64,000 bases of DNA from Pegea sp. RAD2-039. Taxonomy: Eukaryota; Chordata; Thaliacea; Salpida; Salpidae. The notes under the pieces are model-generated. The model ran no database searches. It saw nothing but the letters and a program-made list of their open reading frames with translations, and was not told the origin of the DNA. Position numbers and translations under genes: made by a program. Location of the stretch: NCBI GenBank assembly GCA_034620365.1, contig JAQGEQ010000090.1, forward strand, positions 372,001 through 436,000, written 5' to 3'. Below, one piece after another: positions 12,915 through 23,600 of the stretch; positions within the stretch are counted from its first letter, which is position 1, and each line of letters starts with the position of its first letter.

Positions 12915-13804
12915 ATGGTTTCAAAGTCAGTTGTTTTGATAATTATCTTATATTTTTCTTTGCAATCTTTGGGTTATTGGTAAGTGTTCAGTTCAATACT
13001 TTTATAGATTTAAATTAATTTTTTTCATAAAGCTTATAAATAAATAAAAGTATTTTAATTTTATCTTACTTTTGCTTTCTTGATTAGTGAAAAAAATAGT
13101 TATAAGGGTGAACAGAAAAATATTTTAAGCAAGGTTAGTATAAGCAGAAATAATTTCGTGTTTTTTTATGAATATTTAGTAATTTAAGTATCAGTAAAAA
13201 CATCTTTAAGAATATTTATTAAATTTTCTAATTCTATTTGCAAAGATTTCCTTGAAAACAAAACTGACAGCCGCTAAAAAATTATTTCAAATTGTTAAAA
13301 TCGGAGTGAAAAATGCCGCAGTAAGTAAAAAACTAAAAAATATTTCAATGTTTTGATTCATCTAAACAAGCAAAGATAAAACGATAACTTTTGTAGAGAG
13401 TTATTTAAGAAATAAATTAGTTACCAAATCCCAAAAATCTTTATTGACTTTTGCATTGCAAACAGCTTTTGTTCTTAGATCGGTTCTAAGCAATTATCAA
13501 AACTTCTTATCAAAACTAGTTGTGAAAATAATCTATTTGATCTATATGACTCAAAATTTTTTATGATATTTGTACTAGAGCTCATACAATTTATAGAAGT
13601 TTTGTTTCGTATTGCTAGATATATATCTACAGCGATTAAATAAGCTTGTAATTAACTACAAGCCGATTACCGAATGATAGTCGCTTATACCATAGTTACA
13701 TTCAACACATTTACGTCAGCGGTAAAATAGTTTACTGTTTCAAGTATATCACAACATTTTGAAAATAAAAGTTTCAATTTCTGCAGGATTATGAAAAAGT
13801 TTAG
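12915..13804 (+). CDS. Small secreted cationic amphipathic peptide precursor
   Basis: Four exons (12915-12979, 13088-13133, 13246-13320, 13787-13804) join in phase to a 67-residue protein. All junctions have GT..AG signals: GTAAGT, GTTAGT and GTAAGT donors; TTAG, AAAG and TGCAG acceptors. Residues 1-20 are a typical signal peptide (Lys at 4, then a Val/Ile/Leu core, then SLQSLG). The rest has 11 Lys against 4 acidic residues. Exon 3 (25 codons) encodes a helix with hydrophobic residues at exon positions 3, 7, 10, 14, 17, 21 and 24 and Lys on the other face, followed by a five-residue acidic end. This is the layout of linear helical antimicrobial peptide precursors of animals. There is one Cys, at or next to the cleavage site. 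I recognise no homologue; a hormone or structural peptide is possible. A TATA-like box lies about 215 bases upstream. Confidence 0.6.
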
Positions 13805-14140
13805 AAGTGTCGAAATAGAAACTGAATCGCCAGCTGCAAACCGAAATTAAATTTGCTGTTCCTGTCATATTTTATTAACTTAAATTTCAAAGTGATCAAA
13901 TCACCTGTGTTTTTGATGATAAGAAGTAATAAAGAATACATGTAGCTATTGTCTAACATTGTATAAAAATCATAAATTATTTTTAAGATATTAATCACCT
14001 GTAACTATTTTTCAATAGCAAGTATTTCTAATAAATAATTTATAAACAGAAAAATTTTAAGATCAAGTAAACTTATGAAGTAACTTTTTGTAACAACTGT
14101 TAGTAACCTTTGAATTATAACTTGTCATGACTTACATCAG
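13805..14140. other. Spacer, no gene seen
   Basis: AT-rich 3' flank of the peptide gene. The only open frame, on the minus strand, is low-complexity and has no splice or homology support. Confidence 0.5.
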
Positions 14141-15114
14141 GCGAGAATATTGTAAGCCAGGGCAGAAATTATGGAGATTTAGTTGTTGCCCATGCAGCAG
14201 GATTCCACCTTCCACGCTAGCAAGTTATGCAGTAGAACAGAAGGTCTGATGCAGCTGTCGTTATAGGCGCTGCCAATTCAGTACTAAGTACAATGAACTG
14301 CCTGAAAAGTCTCTTTTCAGTCAACTCTTCCTTTTCTTCCACTAGCAACCATTTGATTTTTTCTTTTATACTTCAATTAAATTCGCCTACAATTAGCTTA
14401 TCTTAAATTTTTTTCAACTTGAAATTTAATGATCTATCTTCCTTTAACTTGAAGTGCTTGATGAAGACCTTGCAGACACAATTTCATCTAACTTCTGACC
14501 AATTCTAAGTTCTTTTCACCTCAATAGTATCAAAACCTCTCATTAAACGTTTGTTGAATGAAAAGCTTAAAAGTCTAAACTCAAAACTCTTTTATAAACA
14601 AAAATACAAACTTAAGTGTTTATTTCATATCAAGTTCACTGACACACTCAATCATAGAATTAATCCGAAAATTCATAAACTTATCTTGATAAGCAAAAGT
14701 CCTCTTTGTATTTGTAGGAGATGAAGATTCATCAGAAGTTTCAAAAATGTTTATCTTTTAAGGTTACTTTTGTGTTTCTGACAGACTGTGAGTGGTACTC
14801 AACTGTTCTACCAAAAATGTGCCCACTAAATAAAAGAGTAAAATACAAAAATATGTCCTCTATTCCGTGGTCAGAACGACCTTTACGGGATTTACTTCTT
14901 GGGAAAATGCTGATATCTATTCCGTCTTCTTCGCAGCAAAATCCTTCTTATTGATCCCTGATTAAATCCAGTGAAGACTCTTGTTCAGATCTTGAGGTAG
15001 AATCTCTTCTTCTGCTTTTCTATTTCAACTTTTTTTACTTCATAGAACGTCCGGATGCTTTTAGAGAATATTTGTATCAACAATGACCAAGAAGCAATAG
15101 AATAAACTGTAGTT
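14141..15114 (+). other. Exon-like islands, gene not resolved
   Basis: A GC-richer block begins after an acceptor at 14140. The 103-base segment 14141-14243 is open in one frame (34 codons), ends at a GT, and encodes a Cys-rich stretch (REYCKPGQKLW, then a CCPC cluster) like a palmitoylated tail after a membrane helix. Further candidates are 14719-14764 (after a TTTGTAG acceptor), 14786-14955 (after TGACAG) and a last piece near 15047-15114. The phases do not join without extra unseen introns, so I cannot give a protein. No upstream membrane-helix exons were found. Confidence 0.25.
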
Positions 15115-15621
15115 AAGGTTTTTCCAACTCTATCAGCAAATTTTTTCAAAATTTAGTTTAAAAAGTTATTCACAAATTTGTAGTCTGCTATTTTATTTTT
15201 ATTTATTTTAAAAACAAACTTTAAGCTTCTTCTTGAGAGTATTTATGTTATATGTTACAAGAGCTTAGAGCTTAGATCTTAATATCGATTTTCAGATTAT
15301 TTTTTTAAACTTTCCCATTAAAACAACGTTAAAATTTTAATCAAAATTATTTTTAATAATTATTTTGGGTTGACTTATTTACCAAACAAATAAAATTAAT
15401 ATTTTAATTCATCATTTTTTGTATGTTACTAAATAAATTATTTAATAGTTAGTAATAAAACTATTCATATAATAATTATTACATTTATTTAGTTATAATG
15501 TTATAATATCGCCAACATTGCCATTTCTAAACTGTGAATTTTTCTCTTTTACAATACTATGATTCTGTGCAATTCTTCACTGTCATATGCTTTTTCATTT
15601 ACACGTCAAATAGATCTAATT

Positions 15622-15840
15622 TATGAGAATGTGTGTTAGCGAGAGGTGCTCTCTTTAGGCACCCTCCTTCACATTTATTGTAATAAATAATAAATAATCA
15701 CTTTTAAAAGTTTGATAAAAATTTATTTCTGTTTTTGTTTTCAAGCAATATTTTATAAGTTTTTAAATTATTTATTTATTTCAATAAATGCGAAGGAGGG
15801 TATCTGAAAAGAGCACCTCTCGCTAACACACATTCTCATA
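15622..15840. mobile_element. MITE-like element with about 70-bp inverted repeats
   Basis: The left arm (from 15622, TATGAGAATGTGTGTTAGCG) and the reverse complement of the right arm (ending 15840) agree over about 70 bases with few mismatches, around an AT-rich core of about 80 bases. If the arms start at TGAGAAT, the flanks are TA and TA, the target duplication typical of Tc1/mariner-derived MITEs. Each arm also holds a small internal hairpin (GAGGTGC with GCACCCTC). There is no coding capacity, so mobility would depend on a transposase elsewhere. Two single-arm relatives lie at 16003 and 22623. Confidence 0.75.
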
Positions 15841-16002
15841 AATAAAATTTTAAATTACAAATTACGATTATACAACATTAAAAAGATCAAAACCCACTTT
15901 ATCTTATTAGAATACTAATATCATAAATTGAAACTGATTATATAAGAATTATAATTGAATAAAACTATTTAAAGTTTACAAAACTTTTTAAGTTACATAA
16001 TA

Positions 16003-16032
16003 GAGAATGTATGTTAGCGAGAGGTGCTCTTT
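16003..16032. mobile_element. Truncated arm of the MITE family
   Basis: A 30-base match to the arm of the 15622-15840 element (GAGAATGTATGTTAGCGAGA onward) with one substitution. It stops abruptly at an AAAT microsatellite. Confidence 0.65.
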
Positions 16033-18258
16033 AAATAAATAAATAAATACAATTTAACTTTATGATTAAGTCTTATGTTTAATATACAGCTAATAATACA
16101 AAAATATCTTATTTTCAACTCTTTTGCTTTATATTAAAACAACTTTTACACTTTTTTTAAATCCTAAATCCTAATTCAATATTTATTTCTGATCTTAATT
16201 GAGTTTGAAGTTACTAATTATTAAGTAATTAAACATTTAAGAAAGCTGTTCAGCAAACTTAAATAAACTTCAATTATAAATTTACGTAAATTATTTAAAA
16301 CCTTTTAAACACTTAAAAAGAAATTAAACTGATTTTAAGAACAGGAATAGATCAGAAGTAGTGAATTAGATTAATTTGAGACTTTATTGGAAAGAACATT
16401 TTGAAGTTTACCGTTTCAGCTTTGACAGTTTTTTTTAGTTTATTGTAACTAATATTTGATCAAATAAACTTATTTACAAATTATTAATTTATTCTGACGT
16501 ATATGCTACCCTATAATATTCAACATTTATTTCAAAACTATTACAAATAAATTATAACTTTAAAGACCAGTGTGCCCTGCATGGGTAGAATTCTGTGGTC
16601 TATGTTAGTTTTGAACAGGAGGGAGTGCTGATAAATTAAAGTCTGTACTACGCTAGCAGATGAGTATTTTATATAATTGAATAAAAGCATTTATAAAATT
16701 TCGATTTAAAAATATTTTGTTTCACAAAATAATTTTTTTAAATACTTGTAAAAAAAATAGAAAACTATATTTAAATTAATTTCTTTTTTAAGATATTATT
16801 TATTTCCAATATAATCTTGATTTGTAACTTCAGTTGACATTTTCTACAAAGAAAATGATATATATACTAAAATCAATAAGAGGTTATTTGTTTCTTTTTT
16901 CAAGTTATTACTAAACCATTTTCATATAAGATCTAATTTGATACTGAAAAATTATTCGCTTAAATCAATAATTAATCATCTTTTTACATTTGATAGAAAC
17001 AAATATTTCTAAAAACTGATTAAAAGAAGGTTGAAAGTAATTAGATATTTTTCTATGATGAATTTTAACAAAAACTCCAAACATGATTTTATTTTATTAA
17101 TTAGATTTTCTTATTTTTAAAATTGGGAATTTTTTTTAATACAATTTATCTTTTTAAATCTTCTTGTACTCCTATAAACAAATAAGATCTTATTTGTTCT
17201 TAAACCATCTGTAAATTGTTCAATAAATCTTTAATTTTTGTTATCTATTTCTAAACAAATTTTTTTCAACTCTGCTAATTATGATTTTCAAAAATCAAAT
17301 TCTATTTGTTTTGTACATTTAATGTTTTATTTATTTTAGTGATATTCAAACAACAAAGTAGTACAATATTAGTTAGCATTTGTATATGCAATTCATTAAA
17401 GTCCTAATGAAGTTGAATTTTTAAAAACTTCAAACTTTTGAAAGATATCTTCAAACACATGACACAAAAACACAGCAAAAAAAATAAAAGGTTTTTCAGA
17501 TAATAATTTGTTTCACTTAATTGATTAAGTTAATGAACATATCAAAAAAAATAATGTCAGATATCAATAAAGGATTATCCTCTAAATCCTGTTATAAGAG
17601 ATGGGAAAAAAACAAGATAATTTTTTTGACAGTATGAGAATCAAATAGCAGATTAGAATTCGGAGGTCAAAAAAATTGTTGAGATTTTATTTACATTTAT
17701 AAACTCTAAATAAACAAATTTGTAAATATTTTCAAAAACATCAAAATCTGATCCCAAATTAAATCCCAAATCTTCTTTTAAAAAAAACTCAAAATAAGAA
17801 AATAATTTTATAAATTGATTGAAGAAAATTAATAAATTTATCGAAATATTCAAATTAAATTTGAAAACTATCGATATTCAAACAACAACAAGATGACGTC
17901 ACATGTCATCGAAAACTCTTAATCAAGAATGACGTCATCACTTTATGATTTATTCAAAGATGAACAAATTCGGAACAGAAGCTCAGATGATGACGTCACT
18001 CAGCAAGCAATGTACAAAACTACATTTAAACGATGTTTTTGTGTATGTAACTAGAAAACAGATAAGAAAACTGGTTTGATGAACAAATCAATAAGAAGAC
18101 GAATAAATAAGAGTCAAAGTGTGTTCGTTGAACCGTAACAACCAAACAGACCACAATAGCAATTGTACAAAGTAGAGAAAGTATCGTTACCATGGTTGCA
18201 GACGCTTCGTTGACGATTGGAACAGATAAAAGGACTTCATGCAAACATTGAGATAGTG
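16033..18258. other. AT-rich spacer downstream of MARCHF gene
   Basis: Mostly very AT-rich. A GC-richer island at 16560-16670 has one open minus-strand frame but no matching splice sites. Segment 17880-18000 carries three TGACGTCA palindromes. The minus-strand frame at 18026-18244 is described separately. Confidence 0.5.
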
Positions 18259-18261
18259 TCA
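18026..18261 (-). other. Transmembrane-coding frame overlapping MARCHF 3' end
   Basis: In a frame different from the MARCHF stop frame, the minus strand stays open from just inside the last MARCHF exon to a stop at 18026. It encodes a strongly hydrophobic segment (TMVTILSLLCTIAIVVCLVV) followed by a second hydrophobic stretch. It could be an alternative C-terminus reached by a different acceptor, or only 3' UTR with chance hydrophobic codons. Confidence 0.25.
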
Positions 18262-20502
18262 GGCAGAGGGTAGCATCTCGACCAGGACAACACCTTCTTC
18301 ACGGTCATTAAGATGAGGATTAGAGGAGTTAGCTGTCTTCTGAGACACAATCATTCGTGCATCTGGAGACTCACGACTAGATGGAGCATCTTCTAGATGA
18401 AAGTGTTATCATGGAGACGAGATTATGACAGGATAGTTACCTGATGGTGATGTTGGTTGATGTTGAACGTAGATGATTCGATTAAATGATTTAAGTCTTC
18501 TCCATAATTGTACATAGATCTTTAAGTGATGAGGATCATTAAAAGATTCATTTAGGATCTCTCAACTTACTTTACATTGAACATACATAAACACCATTCC
18601 GCCAACAAAACCAATTGCAACCACCACCAGCTTCGTCCAAAAAGGCCAATGTAACTGATCTTCATGAAAAAATGAATAAAAGATGAAACAAAGAAGAAGA
18701 ACTCACTGCTCTGAAGCTCATCAGCTGTTCGCTCAATCAGAACATAAAGAGACCAAATGACACATGTGATGGCGACAAGATGAAAGATAACTGAACATAA
18801 GATCTTTCGCCTCTCGCTTGTAGACATCGAAAGTTTTTCCCACTGGAAAAAGAGGTGTTGGAGGAGGTTAATTAATGTGAAATTTCAAACAAACTTTTGA
18901 AAGAGGTTTTAACTTTGTGTCCATGGCAAAATGGAAACCACAAAGTTCACAATGCTTGCAATCTAAAAGAAAATATTTAATTGAAAAAAGTGTTCTTTTC
19001 ACTTAAAGGAAATTAAATGTTTTTTAAGGAAATCGCGAAATAAAAATGTTTTTGAATATCTTAAGCTCAAAGCAAAGCTATTCCACCGAAGAAAATATCG
19101 ATTTTTTTTGCTAGTTAATGTACACACAACAACAAATATTAGAAAATGAAAGTTCAGAGGTTTACATAACAGTTTTTAACCATCAAATTCCTACTCCAAT
19201 TAACATCAATATTTAGTTTGATTTCACCTGAGCTTTTTATCCACTGTTGTAAGCAAGACTGATGCACATTCTTCAAAGTTCCACGACATTTACAGGGCGC
19301 GATAAGGCGGCCCAAGTCGCTATCAGCTTCGCAGTGACAGATTCGGCAAAAGTCGACCTGACGAAAATAGTGGTTTATGTAGACACTCAAATCAGGGGAT
19401 GCTGGTCGTAACATTGTTAGATTATTTCAAATATTAAAAAGATTTCAGAAAATCAATTGAAATCTAAAAAAATAGATAAAAAAGCTTTGTGAAAAATCGA
19501 TAAAAAAGAAACAAGTTTTTAAAAGAAAGTCAAGCGCGGGTGACAGTAAAAAGACTTGCTCAATGACAATGTGATAAAAATATATAAAAGTTATGTAAGC
19601 GACTATATTAGTAAATAACTCCCCATATTTCACTGCTAGCTACAAAACAAGCTTCGGTTCAATTCGTAATTGGTTGAAGATTTCCAGCTGTTATTTCAAT
19701 TTAGACTAAATAAGAAACATGAAAGCAGAAATTTTGTGTAAAATCTAGTAGCTGGTCGAGAAAACGGTTAATAAAACTAAAAGCAAAAAGCTTTCTGAAA
19801 TAACTCATGAATAATTGAAGTAACGAACGGTACAGACATAGCTCTACAAAACGAACTAAAGATTAAGTCTGCAGCATATAAACATTCTAACTTGCATCTC
19901 GTTTCGGTATTAACAAACTAGATTTAAAGAAACAACATTTGCTTGTCAACTGACAAAAGTATTGCAACATAGCATCAGTGAACCGATCACGTGATTACAG
20001 ATGATGATAAGTAACTTACAATGGAAGAGCTTGCGATAGAAACTCCACTGGTGCTAATTTTCATTAAATTTTCTTCCTCACAAGCTTTGTTCAAACCTTT
20101 TCCTGCTTCACAACATCTTACAACCTGTCCACAATTTTCACATGTATTCGAACGTTTGCCATGACAACTCTGAGATAGTGATTCGTCGATGACGTCATCT
20201 GGGTTTTTCCCAGATTCAGAAGAATGATCAAAGACGAGTAGCTTGACCCCGTCACCACTGACGACACCATCCAACGTGGTTTCAGCGATAGGAGTGGATT
20301 TCTGAAAAAATAAGTGGCTTGTTAATGAGGTGGAGATATATCCATGTTAACTGGTCACCTTCTCAGAGATAATAGTGAAATTGCAAGCAGTTTTATCGGT
20401 TGAAGAAGCCAGTAAAGGAGTAACAAGTTTAGTAGATGCTAAATCCATATTATAATTCAAGTTTATTTTATTTTCTTGAAATTTTTCATCATTTAATTGC
20501 AT
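18259..20502 (-). CDS. MARCHF8: MARCHF1/8-like membrane RING-CH E3 ubiquitin ligase
   Basis: MARCHF1/8 are two-helix membrane ligases of endosomes and plasma membrane that ubiquitinate other membrane proteins for lysosomal sorting. Reading leftward: N-terminal exons (20502 to about 20030) encode a Ser/Thr-rich region with an extra Cys cluster ([11 protein letters not shown]). The RING-CH follows with all C4HC3 ligands: [25 protein letters not shown], then HCELCGF in a separate exon at about 18960. Next come [13 protein letters not shown], helix 1 ([20 protein letters not shown]), [20 protein letters not shown] for helix 2, and [18 protein letters not shown]. These blocks are nearly identical to vertebrate MARCHF8. 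The tail is short and ends at TGA 18261-18259. Start ATG 20502 is the first in the open 5' exon. MARCHF1 and MARCHF8 cannot be told apart here. Confidence 0.88.
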
Positions 20503-21811
20503 TTTTCAATAATTAAAAAACAAGATTCTAATAAAATATTCAAATTATTCACTAGCTAATAATTTTTTTATTTTTAAAAGATAAGCTAAGCTTCTACAAA
20601 TATTAAAAAGTAATTTTTTAACATCAGTACTTTTCTACAAGAATTTTATAAAATATATTTATGATTTCATCAGTTTAAATGTAATATCCTGAAAAGATCT
20701 AAAACTCAAAAGCAAAAAAAAATGATTAAATTGTTTTATTACTATTAATGTTTTATTATTTTATTAAACATAATTTAAAAGATAAAAATATTCTTAGAAA
20801 ATATCAATAAAATGAATTTTAATTCATTTCAAAAAGTAAAGTTTAAGATCAGAATAATAAAAATCAATAACAGCAAAAACTTACTTCTAAAACCATACTA
20901 TTACTGGTTATTATCAGATTATTTCAAGTAAATATCTATTAACTATGTTATCAACTATTAGAAATCGTTTGAAGTTAATAAATTATTAATTTGTTTAATA
21001 ATTGAAGAGTTAATTCATTCATAAAAGTTTTTGATTGAGCTTAAAGTATGAATAAATCTAATATTTCTAATATCATCTAAGAAACAAGTTTTCTTTAAAA
21101 GTACGATTAAAAAATCGACAATACGAAAAAATGAACAAATATGAAAAAAGTTTTATGAAACAATTACTCAAAACAACAAAATTTTATAAATTGTAAGCAC
21201 AAAATTGATTAATAATCTAGTAATCACATAAAAAGTAAGTAATCTTCAAAAAAGTCTATTTATATTCTTGTCAAATAAATAATCAATTTTATTTAAATTT
21301 CAATTCTAACTATTTTAAGGATTTTGTAAATTGAATGTTCAAAAAAACCTGAAAAGAAATTTATATCATTTATATAATTACTTTATATAAAACTATTTAC
21401 TTTATATACTTTTCAAATAAAACTTGAAATTTAAAAAATATTTAGATTCTATTGTTGGTTAAATAACCATAAATACAATTATAATAAAAAAAAAGTCAAA
21501 ATGTAAAGCTGAAAGTAATATCAGAACAAGAAAAGTTCCATATAACCTAAATAATTGAAAAAGTATATTTAAGACTATTTAATTTTCAAAATTTATTTAA
21601 TAATAAATATACAAAATCATGTTTATGTTACCATAAATAGAGAATAAATAAATAAAAGTTTCTTAACAGTAAATTTAATAAAAAATTCATGAAAAAAGCG
21701 CTTTAATTGACTTAAATACATATACACGAGAAAAATATCAAAAACATTTAAAACAATTTTACATAATAAATTATTTTGTTAAATTATATTAACAAACAGT
21801 GAAATGAAGTA
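20503..21811. other. AT-rich spacer, no gene seen
   Basis: Runs of A and T with frequent stops in every frame; no repeat or RNA gene recognised. Confidence 0.55.
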
Positions 21812-21981
21812 CTAGCTGAGATAATTGTTTACCAAATTCTCAATATCATTAAAACGTTGAGAAAGAAAAAACTTTGCGAAAACCTCAGCTTTTTGATGAC
21901 TCAATTTAACTGAGTCAAACGAATAAGAGAAGCCGGTAATCACGGGTATTTCCCGAGTACCACCAAATACGATTGGAGAAT
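21812..21981 (-). CDS. Orphan terminal exon, unidentified protein
   Basis: A 170-base island of higher GC inside AT-rich spacer is fully open on the minus strand. It begins after a clean acceptor (TTATTTTCTAG) and runs about 56 codons to TAG. The protein segment looks globular: it starts SPIVFGGTREIPVITGF, then a mixed charged helix-like stretch and NNYLS. A donor (TTG then GTAAAC) before the stop would allow it to be an internal exon. No partner exons were found between 22 and 23.6 kb. I do not recognise the family; a gene remnant is possible. Confidence 0.35.
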
Positions 21982-22622
21982 CTAGAAAATAAGTCTTAAA
22001 AAATCATAACAAACAAAACGGTTTATATCGAAATTACGATTTGTAAATTTGTCTATATATAAGCTTTCAGTTAAACAAGTTTTTAATAAAATCAATTTTT
22101 TAGATTAAAGTTTTATTTTTTTATTTAACAGTATCATTCTGTTTATTATGAAATGGTGTTTTTAATGCTATTTTTGTAAATAAACATACTTTGAGAAACT
22201 GCTTTTTAACTAGCTAGAATGAATAAAACGACTTCCTTGAAAAAAAAACAAGTTAAAAACTGGATGCATATTTTGTTCATTTATTACAATATACTAAAAT
22301 GATAAAACTGAATGTACTAAAAAAATATCCTAAGAAAGACATATCTAAAATAGTTCAAACATTTGATAATTTTTTAAATACTTCAACTAATTAAGGACTT
22401 ATTTTAACGTTGTATATTGATGTTAAAATTTAAATTAATTTTTTTGTTCAAAGCTATATTTAAGTGCAATATTACAGAGTAATTGTTACCCACATTTTAA
22501 GAGATATAATATAAAAAAAGAAGATCTTTAAATTTATTTTTTAAATTTATCTTTAAAATATATGTATAAATAAAACGATAACTTTTCATGAAAATAATAA
22601 TAAAATGTTGAAAGTTATTTGC
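21982..22622. other. AT-rich spacer
   Basis: No coding or structural signal seen. Confidence 0.5.
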
Positions 22623-22690
22623 GAGAATGTGTGTTAGCGAGAGGTGCTTTCTTCAGGCACCCTCCTTCGCGTTTATTGTAATAAAAAGAA
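22623..22690. mobile_element. Solo arm of the MITE family
   Basis: About 68 bases match the left arm of the 15622-15840 element (GAGAATGTGTGTTAGCGAGA onward, with the CACCCTCCTTCGCG block and TTTATTGTAATAA). No second arm follows within the next few hundred bases. Confidence 0.7.
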
Positions 22691-23600
22691 ATAAACAAAT
22701 AATGTAGCCTTAAAATTTTTAAAGTAAGGAAAATTATTATTTGATTATCAAATCATTATTTATACAATCAACTTTTTCTGACACGTCAGACTGCTTTACA
22801 GTTAATTTAAATAATAATTTAGAAGAAGCTCATAAAAATAACATGTTTAAAGCTCAGTTCTGTAATAATTCAGTTTAGGAACAAAAAAAAAATGGGTTGA
22901 TGTTTCGTAGCCCGTAGCAACAAAGTTTAGAAATCTATCTTCGACGGCTAAACAAAAGTTTGGTTTTTTCAACAAGTATTTTTGAACTTATACTTAATGT
23001 AAGAGAGTTTTTAAGTCGAGGAGATAGAATAGATTCAACCTGCTTTTTATTAAAACTTTTCACTTAATATAAACTTGAACCAGATCTGCTGATCACATTT
23101 CTAATTACACTGACAGATAAATTAAAACAAACTCTATAGATTTCAGTTTTATAAGTTTATTTAGTTTGATTAACACATAATCTAAATCTTTGAAATGAAA
23201 AATTTCAACTAAAACTTTACTTTTATTATCTTGTATATAAAATTAAATATTATGAACTTAATGATGCTTGATACATTGTAAACTTTGTATTAAGAAATGG
23301 TTTGAATACAGTAAGTAATAGACAAAGTATTAGACACTATGCATTTTATTCAAAACTTTTTAACGTTTAAGCATTCAGTAGTTTAAAGGTGACTTTTTGT
23401 ATGTTTAATAACACATTAAGTAAACATCAAAGACAACTTTATAAAAGAACCAGCTGTTTTGCAATTGAAAAACTTTAATGATATTCCTGGTAATTGCAGA
23501 GAAACCTACTAAATTAATAAGTATGATTTCAACTTAATTAATATTTTCAAAGAAATATAAACAACTTTATACTCCAAATTGATCTCCATCAATATAAGGA
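22691..23600. other. Spacer downstream of ALKBH4
   Basis: AT-rich; a slightly GC-richer patch at 22885-22960 has no open frame longer than a few tens of codons. Confidence 0.5.

Noticed and set aside
16560-16670. GC-richer island with an open minus-strand frame
   Set aside because: No donor at its end and no acceptor at its start; no similarity to the 14141 island beyond a shared CGCTAGC word.
17653-17853. 66-codon Phe/Ile/Asn-rich minus-strand frame
   Set aside because: Low-complexity translation of AT-rich DNA.
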